A stretch of 16,741 nt of DNA, from assembly GCA_013214445.1 (NCBI GenBank), contig JABSPG010000013.1, forward strand, positions 1 through 16,741. Reading direction: 5' to 3'. Made by a program: the position numbers and the translations under genes. The stretch comes from Ekhidna sp. (GTDB taxonomy: Bacteria; Bacteroidota; Bacteroidia; Cytophagales; Cyclobacteriaceae). Positions 7,552-15,386 of the stretch are shown in pieces (the stretch's first letter is position 1; each line of letters begins with the position of its first letter). The notes under the pieces were generated by a model. That model made no database searches. It saw nothing but the letters and a program-made list of their open reading frames with translations, and was not told the DNA's origin.

Positions 7552-9534
7552 ATGAAATTTTTTGATAGGGATCTAAGCTGGCTATCCTTCAATTATCGCG
7601 TATTGATGGAAGCGATGGATACGTCCGTACCATTGCTTGAACGCCTACGTTTCATTGCTATTTTCTCTTCCAATCTAGATGAATTCTTTCGAGTTCGTGT
7701 GGCCAGCATTCGGCGACTCAAAGAGATCGACAAAAAGAACATAAATAAGAAAATTGACTTTGAGCCTGCATCAGTTCTTGACGATATCCACAAGGAGGTA
7801 GAAAAACAATTGAGCGAATATGGCTCAGCCCTGCAAGAAATAATCTCAGCGCTAAAAGAAAGAAATCATATCATCTGTACCCGTGAAGAAGAGATTGCAG
7901 ATGCGCTAAAACCACAACTGTTACACTTCTTTAAAACAAAGATTTCAGCGTTCATAAAGCCATTATCCATCGGGCAGAAGAAGCCTGTCTTTCTTGATAA
8001 TCAGGCAATCTACCTGGCAGTGGAATTTGCCGATGGCGCAGCTAAGATCGTGAATATCCCATCCGTTGATCTCGGTCGTTTTTCATCGTTCTCCGTTGAT
8101 GGAAAAACCTACTATATTTTCCTCGATGATATCATTCGGCTTCATTTAGACCTGATTTTTCCTGGAGCGAAAGTGACTTCCTCCTATGCTATTAAGCTAA
8201 ATAAAGATTCCGACCTACAAATTGATGATGAGTTTGAAGGCAACCTCGTAAAAAAAATAGAAAAGCAGATCCAGAAGAGAAACCTAGGAATCCCATCGCG
8301 TTTTTTATTTGATAGTCGAATCAATGAAACTCTTTTGAAAACTCTAAAAGAAAATTTGGATTTGACGGATGAAGATATGATTCGAGGTGGTCGTTATCAT
8401 AACCTCAATGACTTCTTTCAAATAAAGATCAAGGAAAGTGATATGGTTTATAAAAAACGAAAACCAGTATCCATTTCTGGGTTAGATGAAAGTCGATCTA
8501 TATTCAAAAGCATTGAAAAAAAAGACAGGCTCTTCCATTTCCCATACCAATCATATGATTACATAGTTCAGTTCTTCAATGAAGCAGCGATTGACCCTGA
8601 TGTTAAAGAAATAAATGTGACTTTTTACCGGATGGCTAAGAAGTCGGTAATTGCTGAAGCCTTGATAAGTGCCGCTAAGAATGGAAAGAAAGTAGCTGTC
8701 TTTATGGAGGTAAAGGCCCGATTTGATGAAGAAAACAACCTCATTTGGGCTAGGAAAATGCGAGCCGCCGGAATAAAGATCATTTATAGTCTCCCTGGCT
8801 TGAAAGTGCATGCAAAAGTGGCCCTTATCAAGAAAAACAATCTAATGTATGGGTTTTTCGGAACAGGAAATCTAAATGAAAAAACCTCTGAAATCTATTG
8901 CGATCACGGTCTACTGTCCACTGATACTAATCTGACTGGAGAGTTGAATTATGTATTCCAGCATTTACTAACCAAATACACTCCGCCAGCATTTAGTCAT
9001 CTCATTGTATCGCAGTTTGGAGCGGTCGAGGCATTTACCAGCAAGATTGACAAAGAAATTGCAAATGCTGAAGCAGGAAAAGAAGCCAGAATCATTATTA
9101 AACTCAATAACCTTCAAGAACCAACATTGATCAAAAAGCTGTACGAGGCTGCTAAGAAGGGTGTAGATGTGAAATTGATTGTTAGAAGTATTTGCTGTCT
9201 GGTGCCTAAAAAGAACATCCAGGTGAAGCGCATTGTGGATCGATACCTGGAGCATGCTCGTGTCTTTTATTTCCATGATGATGGTAAGCAGCAGATTTAT
9301 CTTGGCTCGTCAGACTGGATGAACCGCAATTTGCACCGAAGAGTTGAGGTGTCTTTTCCAATATTAGAAGACGCCATGAAGCAAGAAATATTGACAATTC
9401 TAAAATATCAGTGGCAGGATGATATCAAAGGAGTATGGCTTACAGACACTCTCGAAAATATTCGTCCTGAGCTAAAAACAAATATGAGAGCTCAGGAAGA
9501 AACATACAGATACCTAAAAGATCAATATGGGTAG
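7552..9534 (+). CDS. ppk1: Polyphosphate kinase 1
   Basis: Reversibly polymerises the gamma-phosphate of ATP into inorganic polyphosphate, usually membrane-associated. The full domain order is visible: N-terminal domain (FFDRDLSWLSFNYRVL, 3-18, and SSNLDEFFRVRVASI, 39-53), the head domain (about 110-300), and two phospholipase-D-like catalytic domains. The autophosphorylated His is in GLKVHAKVALI (His420); the phosphate/Mg-binding arginines are Arg360 (VTFYRM) and Arg390 (KARFDEENN). The second conserved region, RYLEHARVF with His567 and YLGSSDWMNRNL (583-594), is also intact. At 660 residues the length is normal (E. coli protein 688). The ATG lies 2 nt after the cyclase stop, so the two are very probably co-transcribed. 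Its last 13 nt overlap the end of the convergent DUF5706 gene. Confidence 0.97.
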   Translation: MKFFDRDLSWLSFNYRVLMEAMDTSVPLLERLRFIAIFSSNLDEFFRVRVASIRRLKEIDKKNINKKIDFEPASVLDDIHKEVEKQLSEYGSALQEIISALKERNHIICTREEEIADALKPQLLHFFKTKISAFIKPLSIGQKKPVFLDNQAIYLAVEFADGAAKIVNIPSVDLGRFSSFSVDGKTYYIFLDDIIRLHLDLIFPGAKVTSSYAIKLNKDSDLQIDDEFEGNLVKKIEKQIQKRNLGIPSRFLFDSRINETLLKTLKENLDLTDEDMIRGGRYHNLNDFFQIKIKESDMVYKKRKPVSISGLDESRSIFKSIEKKDRLFHFPYQSYDYIVQFFNEAAIDPDVKEINVTFYRMAKKSVIAEALISAAKNGKKVAVFMEVKARFDEENNLIWARKMRAAGIKIIYSLPGLKVHAKVALIKKNNLMYGFFGTGNLNEKTSEIYCDHGLLSTDTNLTGELNYVFQHLLTKYTPPAFSHLIVSQFGAVEAFTSKIDKEIANAEAGKEARIIIKLNNLQEPTLIKKLYEAAKKGVDVKLIVRSICCLVPKKNIQVKRIVDRYLEHARVFYFHDDGKQQIYLGSSDWMNRNLHRRVEVSFPILEDAMKQEILTILKYQWQDDIKGVWLTDTLENIRPELKTNMRAQEETYRYLKDQYG

Positions 9535-10145
9535 GGAGACCTGAAAAACAATTCAGCTACAATGAATCCAAGGATAGATAACACAAATCCAAACATAAAG
9601 ATCGTGTAGCTCATTCGTAGTAGTCGATACTTCTTGCCTAATACTGCTCCAAGGAAATAGATATCCTTTATCATACTTCCATATAGGTAGTCTGCATCCT
9701 TCAACATCTCTTTCATGCCCCACTGATAATCTTCGAGCTTCATGCGATGGAAGTTTCCAAAGAACAAGAGGTTTGCTTCCTTATTGATGATGTCTTCATG
9801 TTTGAAGCGGCCTTTTGAGACGTTTGGGCGAGTAGCTAAAACTGCAAATACGATCGTTGTAAGACACACTAGTGTTAAGCCAATTGCTGGGATCGTTAAG
9901 TGAGGGTATTCTTCTAATTTTCGAATAAGAACCGACACCATAACAGATAAGATTATGGAGTTAATGGAGATCATGATATTGGCCTTATTGTCAGCTATGG
10001 CACTGAGCTCCATATGATTTTTGGATGTGGTTCGAAACATCGTTTCGATACCACGGGTTGGGGTGAGTTCTTTTGCTTGCTTTACCTTCTTCTTGAGCTT
10101 AGTAACCTTTTCTTGAAGTTCTTCTACTTTTTCAACTTCTTCCAT
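9522..10145 (-). CDS. DUF5706 / PycTM-family membrane protein (Pycsar-type effector homologue)
   Basis: A 207-residue protein with a charged coiled-coil N-terminus (1-27), then the conserved signature MELSAIADNKANIMISIN (45-62), which marks DUF5706, and transmembrane helices at about 58-75, 84-104 and 177-199. Between helices two and three is a conserved soluble segment (NLLFFGNFHRM, 125-135; LKDADYLYGSMIKDIYFLG, 148-166). DUF5706 members include PycTM, the membrane effector of Pycsar anti-phage systems, proposed to disrupt the inner membrane on binding a cyclic pyrimidine nucleotide. Most Bacteroidota chromosomal copies have no proven defence role. The ATG lies inside the 3' end of the HD gene (22-nt overlap, -1 frame), and in relatives I recall the two being one fused protein of about 400 residues. 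A class III cyclase homologue sits about 2 kb away on the other strand. Family assignment is firm; function is inferred. Confidence 0.88.
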   Translation of the reverse strand: MEEVEKVEELQEKVTKLKKKVKQAKELTPTRGIETMFRTTSKNHMELSAIADNKANIMISINSIILSVMVSVLIRKLEEYPHLTIPAIGLTLVCLTTIVFAVLATRPNVSKGRFKHEDIINKEANLLFFGNFHRMKLEDYQWGMKEMLKDADYLYGSMIKDIYFLGAVLGKKYRLLRMSYTIFMFGFVLSILGFIVAELFFRSPYPY

Positions 10146-10741
10146 GATCTGAGACGGTCTTTTATCTTCTTTAAATTTTCCTTTACTGCCGACTCATAGT
10201 TATTCTTGGCATACTCTGTGAAGAAACAATGCTTATCAAGAAATTCATGATTCATCTGCAACCACTCATTCTCTGAAATCTTACAAAACTTTGTGGTCTC
10301 GATTTCTTTGTGAAGTAAATCCGCCTTTTTGAAGTAATCTTCACCTGCCAGGTGCATCAAGTCAGCGTCACAAAGGATTTGCTCCAAGTTATTCTTAGGA
10401 TTCTGGGGCATCCTTGTGGCCATGATACAGCCAACAATTTGTTCAATCCTATCTTCTTGGAATCCCTTATCGCTAAGAAAATCTCTTGCCATTTCAGCAC
10501 CTTTCTCTTCGTGATTTTCGCTACTCCTGGTGTACCCTAAGTCATGAAACCAAGCAGCTATTTCGACGATCTCAAGATCCTCCGCAGAGAGGTTCTGCTT
10601 CATGGCAATTTCACGAGCACAAGCTACCACATCAATCGTATGATTTATGGAGTGATAGGTCATATTATCAGGAAGCTGCTTGGAAAGCACTTCGATCGCA
10701 TGATCTTTTACCTCACTAATAATTGAACTAGAAATCATCAT
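10124..10741 (-). CDS. HD-domain metal-dependent phosphohydrolase
   Basis: A 205-residue cytoplasmic protein with a complete HD metal site: His34 (YHSINHTIDV), His66-Asp67 (AAWFHDLGY) and Asp125 (ILCDADLMHL). HD enzymes hydrolyse phosphate esters of nucleotides, including cyclic nucleotides, (p)ppGpp and dNTPs; the substrate cannot be read from sequence. There is no membrane helix of its own. The C-terminal 25 residues are a basic helix (ENLKKIKDRLRSWKKLKK) that reads straight into the coiled coil of the DUF5706 gene in the -1 frame. Two adjacent ATGs (10741 and 10738) are both usable, and no Shine-Dalgarno is visible. It is the first gene of a two-gene unit with DUF5706; together they may form a nucleotide-degrading plus membrane-effector module. 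Confidence 0.88.
   Translation of the reverse strand: MMISSSIISEVKDHAIEVLSKQLPDNMTYHSINHTIDVVACAREIAMKQNLSAEDLEIVEIAAWFHDLGYTRSSENHEEKGAEMARDFLSDKGFQEDRIEQIVGCIMATRMPQNPKNNLEQILCDADLMHLAGEDYFKKADLLHKEIETTKFCKISENEWLQMNHEFLDKHCFFTEYAKNNYESAVKENLKKIKDRLRSWKKLKK
10127..10133 (-). other. A-rich GAAAAAG directly before the HD stop codon, candidate frameshift site
   Basis: On the - strand the HD reading frame ends TTG AAA AAG TAG. A -1 slip on AAAAAG would bypass the stop and continue as GTA GAA GAA, which is the DUF5706 frame from its Val7 on. The product would be a 406-residue HD-PycTM fusion. The heptamer is not a canonical X XXY YYZ because its first base is G, although A-AAG shift sites are used in some insertion sequences. 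I did not find a convincing downstream pseudoknot by eye. Ordinary translational coupling through the overlapping ATG is the simpler explanation. Confidence 0.25.
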
Positions 10742-10766
10742 TATCTATAAATCGTACACAAAATAG

Positions 10767-10791
10767 AACAAAAATTGAGCAATTTAGTGTT
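10767..10791. promoter_or_regulatory. Inverted repeat in the divergent HD / SdiA-regulated intergenic region
   Basis: A dyad centred on AAATTG-AG-CAATTT (10772-10785, perfect 6-bp arms) extends outward to AACA (10767-10770) and TGTT (10788-10791), with small gaps between. It sits in the 76-bp region between two divergent genes, so it could be an operator for one or both. The spacer of 2 nt and lack of a T-tract argue against a terminator. No regulator is identified. Confidence 0.35.
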
Positions 10792-10817
10792 GACACCTTC
10801 ACATTTTAGACCATTCT

Positions 10818-11735
10818 ATGAAGTTCATAAAGAATATTAGCGTCATTTTATTGTTCTCGCTAGCCATTTCTTTTCATCAGAGTTGCGAATCAAGAGCATT
10901 CGGTCAGCATGCAGACAGTTTGTTCTTAGTCACCGATAATTTGGAAATCAAATATGATTTAAAGAAGCCCACTCAGAAGTACTTTATGCCCTATGTCCTT
11001 GAAGAGATTTCAGGACTTACCTTCCTACCTCCTAATTCTGTGCTGGCTGTTGATGATGAGTCAGGAAAAATTTTTCAATATGACTTTTCTGAAAAGAACA
11101 TCATTCATTCCATAGCTTTCAACAAGTCGGGAGATTACGAAGGTGTTGAGCTTGTTGAGGATACAGTTTATGTACTGAAGAGTGAAGGTGATGTGTTTCG
11201 ATTCCCATTTGGCCAAGAAAAGAAAACCCTTGCCATAAAGGAAGAAAACCTACTAAGTGCTAAAAATGACACGGAAGGTTTGGGTTTTAACCCAAAGACC
11301 AAACAGCTGATAATTGCCTGCAAGGAAAAGGGCGGAATTGGAGAGGCAAAACTAAAAGGAAGAGCCTTTTACACTATGGATATTTCCTCATTGGAGATCG
11401 GCGAGAATCCTGACTTTGTCATTGGGCCTAATGAATTGATTGGATTTTGGTCCAGTAATCGGCCGTACCAGTATGAAAAAGAGCGAGTAAAATTCAAGCC
11501 TTCTGCCATAGCAGTTCATCCCACTTCTGGTCACTACTACATCTTGTCATCCGTTGGTAAACTCTTGATCGTTACAAGTTCAAAAGGTGAGATCTTGGCA
11601 ACCTACCCAATTTCTCCCAGAGTACTCGGTCAGCCAGAAGGCATTTGCTTCTCACCAAAAGGTGACCTCTACATAAGTAGCGAAGGAGAGGGCGACCGTG
11701 GTTATGTGTTAAAATTTGAAAAGAAAAGATCATAA
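10818..11735 (+). CDS. SdiA-regulated-domain (beta-propeller, phytase-like) lipoprotein
   Basis: A 305-residue exported protein. The N-terminus is a lysine-containing head and hydrophobic core (MKFIKNISVILLFSLAISF) followed by HQSC, a loose Bacteroidota-style lipobox with Cys23 as the likely lipidated residue. The mature part has the repeated strand signatures of the SdiA-regulated family: EEISGLTFL (62-70), LAVDDESGKIFQYD (76-89), GDYEGVELV (105-113), NDTEGLGFNP (150-159), KPSAIAVHPTSGHYYIL (227-243) and GQPEGICFSPKGDLYISSEG (271-290). The repeated EG-x-hydrophobic turns suggest a calcium-assisted propeller related to phytase-like folds. Enzymatic activity is unknown for the family. It precedes the phosphoesterase-barrel gene by 2 nt, so the two are co-transcribed and may act together at the cell surface. 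Lipidation rather than simple cleavage is uncertain, because residues after Cys23 lack a strong surface-export signal. Confidence 0.82.
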   Translation: MKFIKNISVILLFSLAISFHQSCESRAFGQHADSLFLVTDNLEIKYDLKKPTQKYFMPYVLEEISGLTFLPPNSVLAVDDESGKIFQYDFSEKNIIHSIAFNKSGDYEGVELVEDTVYVLKSEGDVFRFPFGQEKKTLAIKEENLLSAKNDTEGLGFNPKTKQLIIACKEKGGIGEAKLKGRAFYTMDISSLEIGENPDFVIGPNELIGFWSSNRPYQYEKERVKFKPSAIAVHPTSGHYYILSSVGKLLIVTSSKGEILATYPISPRVLGQPEGICFSPKGDLYISSEGEGDRGYVLKFEKKRS

Positions 11736-11737
11736 AT

Positions 11738-14700
11738 ATGAGACAAGTGCTCATTCTCCTTAGTGTTGTTTTTCCTAGCTTTTTGATTGCACAGAAAGTG
11801 TATCTGATTGGAGATGCAGGCGAACCAAAGAGTCCGGACAAAAACCTGAATTTGCTAAAAAGCAAATTCGAAGAAGCTACCTCCAAAGACTTTTTGATAT
11901 TCTTAGGAGATAATCTCTACCCAAAAGGATTGCCAGAAAAAGAGAATCCAAAAAGGCAAGAGATGGAACAAAAACTACTCCCACAATTGGAGGTCATGAA
12001 ATCATTCCCTGGTCGAGTGTTTATGATCCCAGGAAATCATGACTGGGCACAGGGGAGAAGGTATGGATATGAAAGGGTTCTAGAAATGGGAAAATTCGTA
12101 AATGAATACTTTGATGGGCAAGAGGTCTTTCTTCCTGCTGGAGGCTGTCCAGGGCCTTACGAAATCCCAATGGACCCAAAATCGACGCTAATTATCATAG
12201 ATACGCAGTACTTCTTGCATGGATGGGACAAACCCGGAGAAACGAGTACCTGTGAGAACAAATCAACTTTAGAGGCGCTCGAAGACCTAAGAACCATTAT
12301 AAATAAAAATGCAGGTAAACATATTTTGCTTGCTGGTCACCACCCTATGTTTACCTACGGCGAACACAACGGAAACTTTAGTTTGAAAGAGCAACTGATC
12401 CCTGTTCCCGTATTGGGAAGCATCCAACCCCTTTATCGTAAGGTTCTAGGAAATATTCAGGACAACACACATCCAAAGTATAAGGCAATTATGAAGCAAA
12501 TACTTGTGGCAATGGATGAGGCCAAGGATGTAGTTTATGCATCTGGTCATGAACATTCCTTACAGTTCATTCAAAAGGAAAACCACCATTTCATTGTAAG
12601 TGGATCTGGTTCCAAAACCAGTCATGTCAAAAAAGGTAAGGGCAGCCTTTTTGCTCAAAAAGAACAAGGATTCGCAATTCTAGATCTTAATGAAGAAGGG
12701 GCAGCTTCTGTTGCATACTGGGGAACAGAAGGAGGAAAGCTTTTTGAAAAACAGATCTATCAGAAAGAGCTTAGACAAACTCTGCAAGAGAATCCAGTGC
12801 TGAATTTTACCGACAGCACCATTACGGTAGTGGCTAGTAAGAAATATGAAGGAGATAAGGGACGGTTTCGGTGGCTAGGAAAAAACTATCGAGATGTTTG
12901 GAGTCAGCCTGTTGAAGTTGATGTCTTTGATCTGGGAAAAGAACATGGCGGTCTGTCTGTTATCAAAAAAGGTGGTGGTATGCAGACTAAATCTCTAAGA
13001 ATGGAGGCAAAAGATGGTAGACAATACGTTCTTCGATCCATTGAAAAATACCCTGAGAACGCCATTCCTACAGCCCTTCAAAAAACATTTGCCCAAGATA
13101 TCGTAGAAGATCAGATTTCAGCCTCCCATCCTTACAGTGCATTTATTATCCCCTATTTGGCCGATGCTGCCCAGATATATCACACGAATCCAAAACCCGT
13201 ATTCATCCCAGATGACCCAAGGCTAGGTCAATTTCAATCCACTTTTGCAGGCACACTTGCTCTGTACGAAGAGCGCGCAAATGGTGCGGCAGCTGAGGAT
13301 GAACACTTCGGGGGTAGCGATGATATCGACGGGACACTCACGGTCATAAAAAACCTACGAAAAGATAACGACAACACAGTCGATCAGAATTTTGTAGTCA
13401 GAAACAGGCTATTCGATATGTGGATAGGTGATTGGGATCGACACGATGACCAATGGAGATGGGCACAGTTCGACGAAGATGATGGGAGCATTTACCGCCC
13501 CATTCCTCGAGATAGAGATCAAGCTTTTTTTATGAATGAAGGAATCATTCCTACAATAGCGGCTCGCAAGTGGGCACTACCAAAGATTGAAGGATTTGAC
13601 GAGGAAGTAGACTGGGCCCCTGGAATCAGTCAAAATGCCCGGTTTTTTGATAGAACATTTATGAATGAACCTGACTGGAAAGATTGGCAAGAGCAAATCA
13701 GTTTCTTGAAAGGACAACTAACAGATGACATTATTGACAATTCCATTGCCAAGTGGCCGGATAAAATAGAAGAGCTCACAGGGCAAAAAGTACGAAATGG
13801 CCTTAGAGCAAGGCGGGCCAATATGGAATCTTATGCAAGGGAGCTTTATCTCTTTTTGTCAGAAGAGGTGGAAGTAGTAGGATCAGATAAGCATGAATAC
13901 TTCAAGATCGAGCATATATCAGGAAATGAGACGAAAGTGACAGTCAGGAAGAGAAAGAAAGATGGAGACCTAAAGCAAGTACTGTATGAACGCACTTTTC
14001 TGGCAGATGAAACGAAAGAGATTAGGTTATATGGTCTGGATGGAGAGGACGTATTTGAAATAGAGGGTAACTCCAAAATAAAGGTTCGTATCATTGGAGG
14101 AACTGATAAAGACCTAGTCATCAATGGAAACGGTGACGAGAAGCTATCAAAAACTAAAGTCTACGACAGGCTGAAGAGCACCCAGATTCAAGGGAATTCC
14201 AAAGGAATCCTGAAGCTCAGTAAAAAACCAGAGATAAACCGATACGACAGAAAGGCCTTTGAATATGACGTGTTGATGCCCGTGATCACCGGAGCGATAA
14301 ATCCAGATGATGGTATTTTTCTTGGAGGAGGATTTATCTACACAAAACATGGATGGAGAAAAGAGCCATATGCAGCAAGACATGCTTTTTCGGCGATGAG
14401 CGCATTTGCAACAGGCTCCTACCAATTTAAGTATACTGGTGACTACACAGATGCTATCGGAAAATGGGATTTAAATACCTCCTTGCTCTGGCAAGAACCC
14501 TTTTTTGTAAATAACTACTTTGGTGTAGGTAACGAAACCGAGTTTCTCATGGATCAATTCACTGCCCCAGATGATGATCCAATTGACTACTATCGAGTAA
14601 GGATGGACCGTACCGAGATAGATATAGGAGTGTCTAATGCGATTGGTGCCAAGGCTAAATTCTATTTGGGTGCAGGGTATAAAAACATTCAGGTCAAGAA

Positions 14701-15325
14701 TAGCCCTAATCGTTTCATTTCTAATCGGATTGAAGAAAGTAAGAACTTTCAGCAAAATGAGTATCTACGATTCTTCACAGGAATCTCCTTCGATTCCAGA
14801 GACAACCAAGTACTTCCAAAAGCGGGTATGACTGCAAAAGCTGAGATCGAGCATTTAGATGCAATCACCGAAATATCTGAAAATACCACCAGACTGAGTG
14901 CCGAATGGTCATTCTTTATATCAGCACGCCTACCTTCTCGTCTAGTGATTGGAAATCGTCTTGGAGTAGCCCACATAACATCTGAAGATTTCGACTTCTT
15001 CAATGCTAACATACTCGGAGGACGAACCAACCTAAGAGGTTACCGAAGGACTCGATTCTATGGTCAAACGTCTTTTTTCCATAACCTAGATCTACGCTTG
15101 AAAATAGCTTCGTTCAGAAGCTATATCTTTCCAGGCCAGTTCGGAATACTTGCCTTTCAAGATACAGGTCGAGTATGGGTAGCCAACGAGAACTCAGATA
15201 AATGGCACGTGGGAAGGGGTTTTGGAATATGGGTTAGCCCACTAAACACGTTGGTACTCAATCTAAATTATGGGTTTGGTGATGACGAAAACCTTCCCTC
15301 CTTTTCTATGAATTTTTTCTTCTAA
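11738..15325 (+). CDS. Outer-membrane metallophosphoesterase with kinase-like middle region and Omp85-like beta-barrel
   Basis: A 1195-residue secreted protein. The signal peptide is residues 1-18 (cleavage probably after FLIA). Residues 20-330 are a calcineurin-like phosphoesterase of the purple-acid-phosphatase (ACP5-like) type with the whole metal set: GDAG (Asp26), LGDNLY (Asp58), GNHDW (Asn100, His101), GHHPMFTYG (His201) and SGHEH (His271, His273). Residues about 355-700 are a separate region with GGGMQTKSLRMEAKDGRQYV (412-431), DWDRHDDQW (565-573) and RDRDQAFF (591-598), which resemble the strand, DRH catalytic loop and metal-binding loop of HipA/FAM20-like kinases. Residues 700-835 look beta-rich. 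From about 840 to the end is a beta-barrel with the Omp85 signature GGRTNLRGYRRTRFYG (1094-1109) and a terminal Phe. No POTRA repeats are visible. The barrel would anchor the enzymes at the outer membrane. Domain ends are estimated; the kinase-like call is tentative. Confidence 0.85.
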   Translation: MRQVLILLSVVFPSFLIAQKVYLIGDAGEPKSPDKNLNLLKSKFEEATSKDFLIFLGDNLYPKGLPEKENPKRQEMEQKLLPQLEVMKSFPGRVFMIPGNHDWAQGRRYGYERVLEMGKFVNEYFDGQEVFLPAGGCPGPYEIPMDPKSTLIIIDTQYFLHGWDKPGETSTCENKSTLEALEDLRTIINKNAGKHILLAGHHPMFTYGEHNGNFSLKEQLIPVPVLGSIQPLYRKVLGNIQDNTHPKYKAIMKQILVAMDEAKDVVYASGHEHSLQFIQKENHHFIVSGSGSKTSHVKKGKGSLFAQKEQGFAILDLNEEGAASVAYWGTEGGKLFEKQIYQKELRQTLQENPVLNFTDSTITVVASKKYEGDKGRFRWLGKNYRDVWSQPVEVDVFDLGKEHGGLSVIKKGGGMQTKSLRMEAKDGRQYVLRSIEKYPENAIPTALQKTFAQDIVEDQISASHPYSAFIIPYLADAAQIYHTNPKPVFIPDDPRLGQFQSTFAGTLALYEERANGAAAEDEHFGGSDDIDGTLTVIKNLRKDNDNTVDQNFVVRNRLFDMWIGDWDRHDDQWRWAQFDEDDGSIYRPIPRDRDQAFFMNEGIIPTIAARKWALPKIEGFDEEVDWAPGISQNARFFDRTFMNEPDWKDWQEQISFLKGQLTDDIIDNSIAKWPDKIEELTGQKVRNGLRARRANMESYARELYLFLSEEVEVVGSDKHEYFKIEHISGNETKVTVRKRKKDGDLKQVLYERTFLADETKEIRLYGLDGEDVFEIEGNSKIKVRIIGGTDKDLVINGNGDEKLSKTKVYDRLKSTQIQGNSKGILKLSKKPEINRYDRKAFEYDVLMPVITGAINPDDGIFLGGGFIYTKHGWRKEPYAARHAFSAMSAFATGSYQFKYTGDYTDAIGKWDLNTSLLWQEPFFVNNYFGVGNETEFLMDQFTAPDDDPIDYYRVRMDRTEIDIGVSNAIGAKAKFYLGAGYKNIQVKNSPNRFISNRIEESKNFQQNEYLRFFTGISFDSRDNQVLPKAGMTAKAEIEHLDAITEISENTTRLSAEWSFFISARLPSRLVIGNRLGVAHITSEDFDFFNANILGGRTNLRGYRRTRFYGQTSFFHNLDLRLKIASFRSYIFPGQFGILAFQDTGRVWVANENSDKWHVGRGFGIWVSPLNTLVLNLNYGFGDDENLPSFSMNFFF

Positions 15326-15329
15326 CACT

Positions 15330-15347
15330 TTGTTAATGAGTTGTTAA
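15330..15347. promoter_or_regulatory. Two TTGTTAA direct repeats, candidate response-regulator binding site
   Basis: TTGTTAA occurs at 15330-15336 and again at 15341-15347, an 11-bp period (TTAACAA-N4-TTAACAA on the - strand). One-turn direct repeats are the usual target layout of PhoB/OmpR-type regulators, and the half-site resembles the TTAACA half-site of Bacillus PhoP boxes. The pair lies in the 61-bp gap just upstream of the histidine kinase and response regulator genes, about 40-57 bp before the predicted transcription start, a suitable activator position. Autoregulation by the downstream two-component system is the natural reading, but this is inference. Confidence 0.4.
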
Positions 15348-15374
15348 AGACCAGAATAGCGTCAATTATGTCAG

Positions 15375-15382
15375 TACTTTTG
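15375..15382 (+). promoter_or_regulatory. Candidate Bacteroidota -7 box of the histidine kinase gene
   Basis: TACTTTTG is an exact match to TAnnTTTG and ends 4 nt before the kinase ATG, the same spacing as at purK. No good -33 element lies at the expected distance, which would suit a promoter that depends on an activator bound at the upstream repeats. A leaderless or very short leader transcript would result. Confidence 0.4.
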
Positions 15383-15386
15383 ATGA

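Noticed and set aside
8551..9397. Several 60-100 residue frames antisense to ppk1
   Set aside because: They lie wholly inside a strongly conserved kinase gene and show no domain motifs or export signals.
6287..10741. Calling this a canonical Pycsar defence operon
   Set aside because: The cyclase and PycTM genes are convergent and separated by ppk1, the cyclase has six TM helices and altered catalytic residues, and no phage-defence neighbours or mobile-element signs are present.
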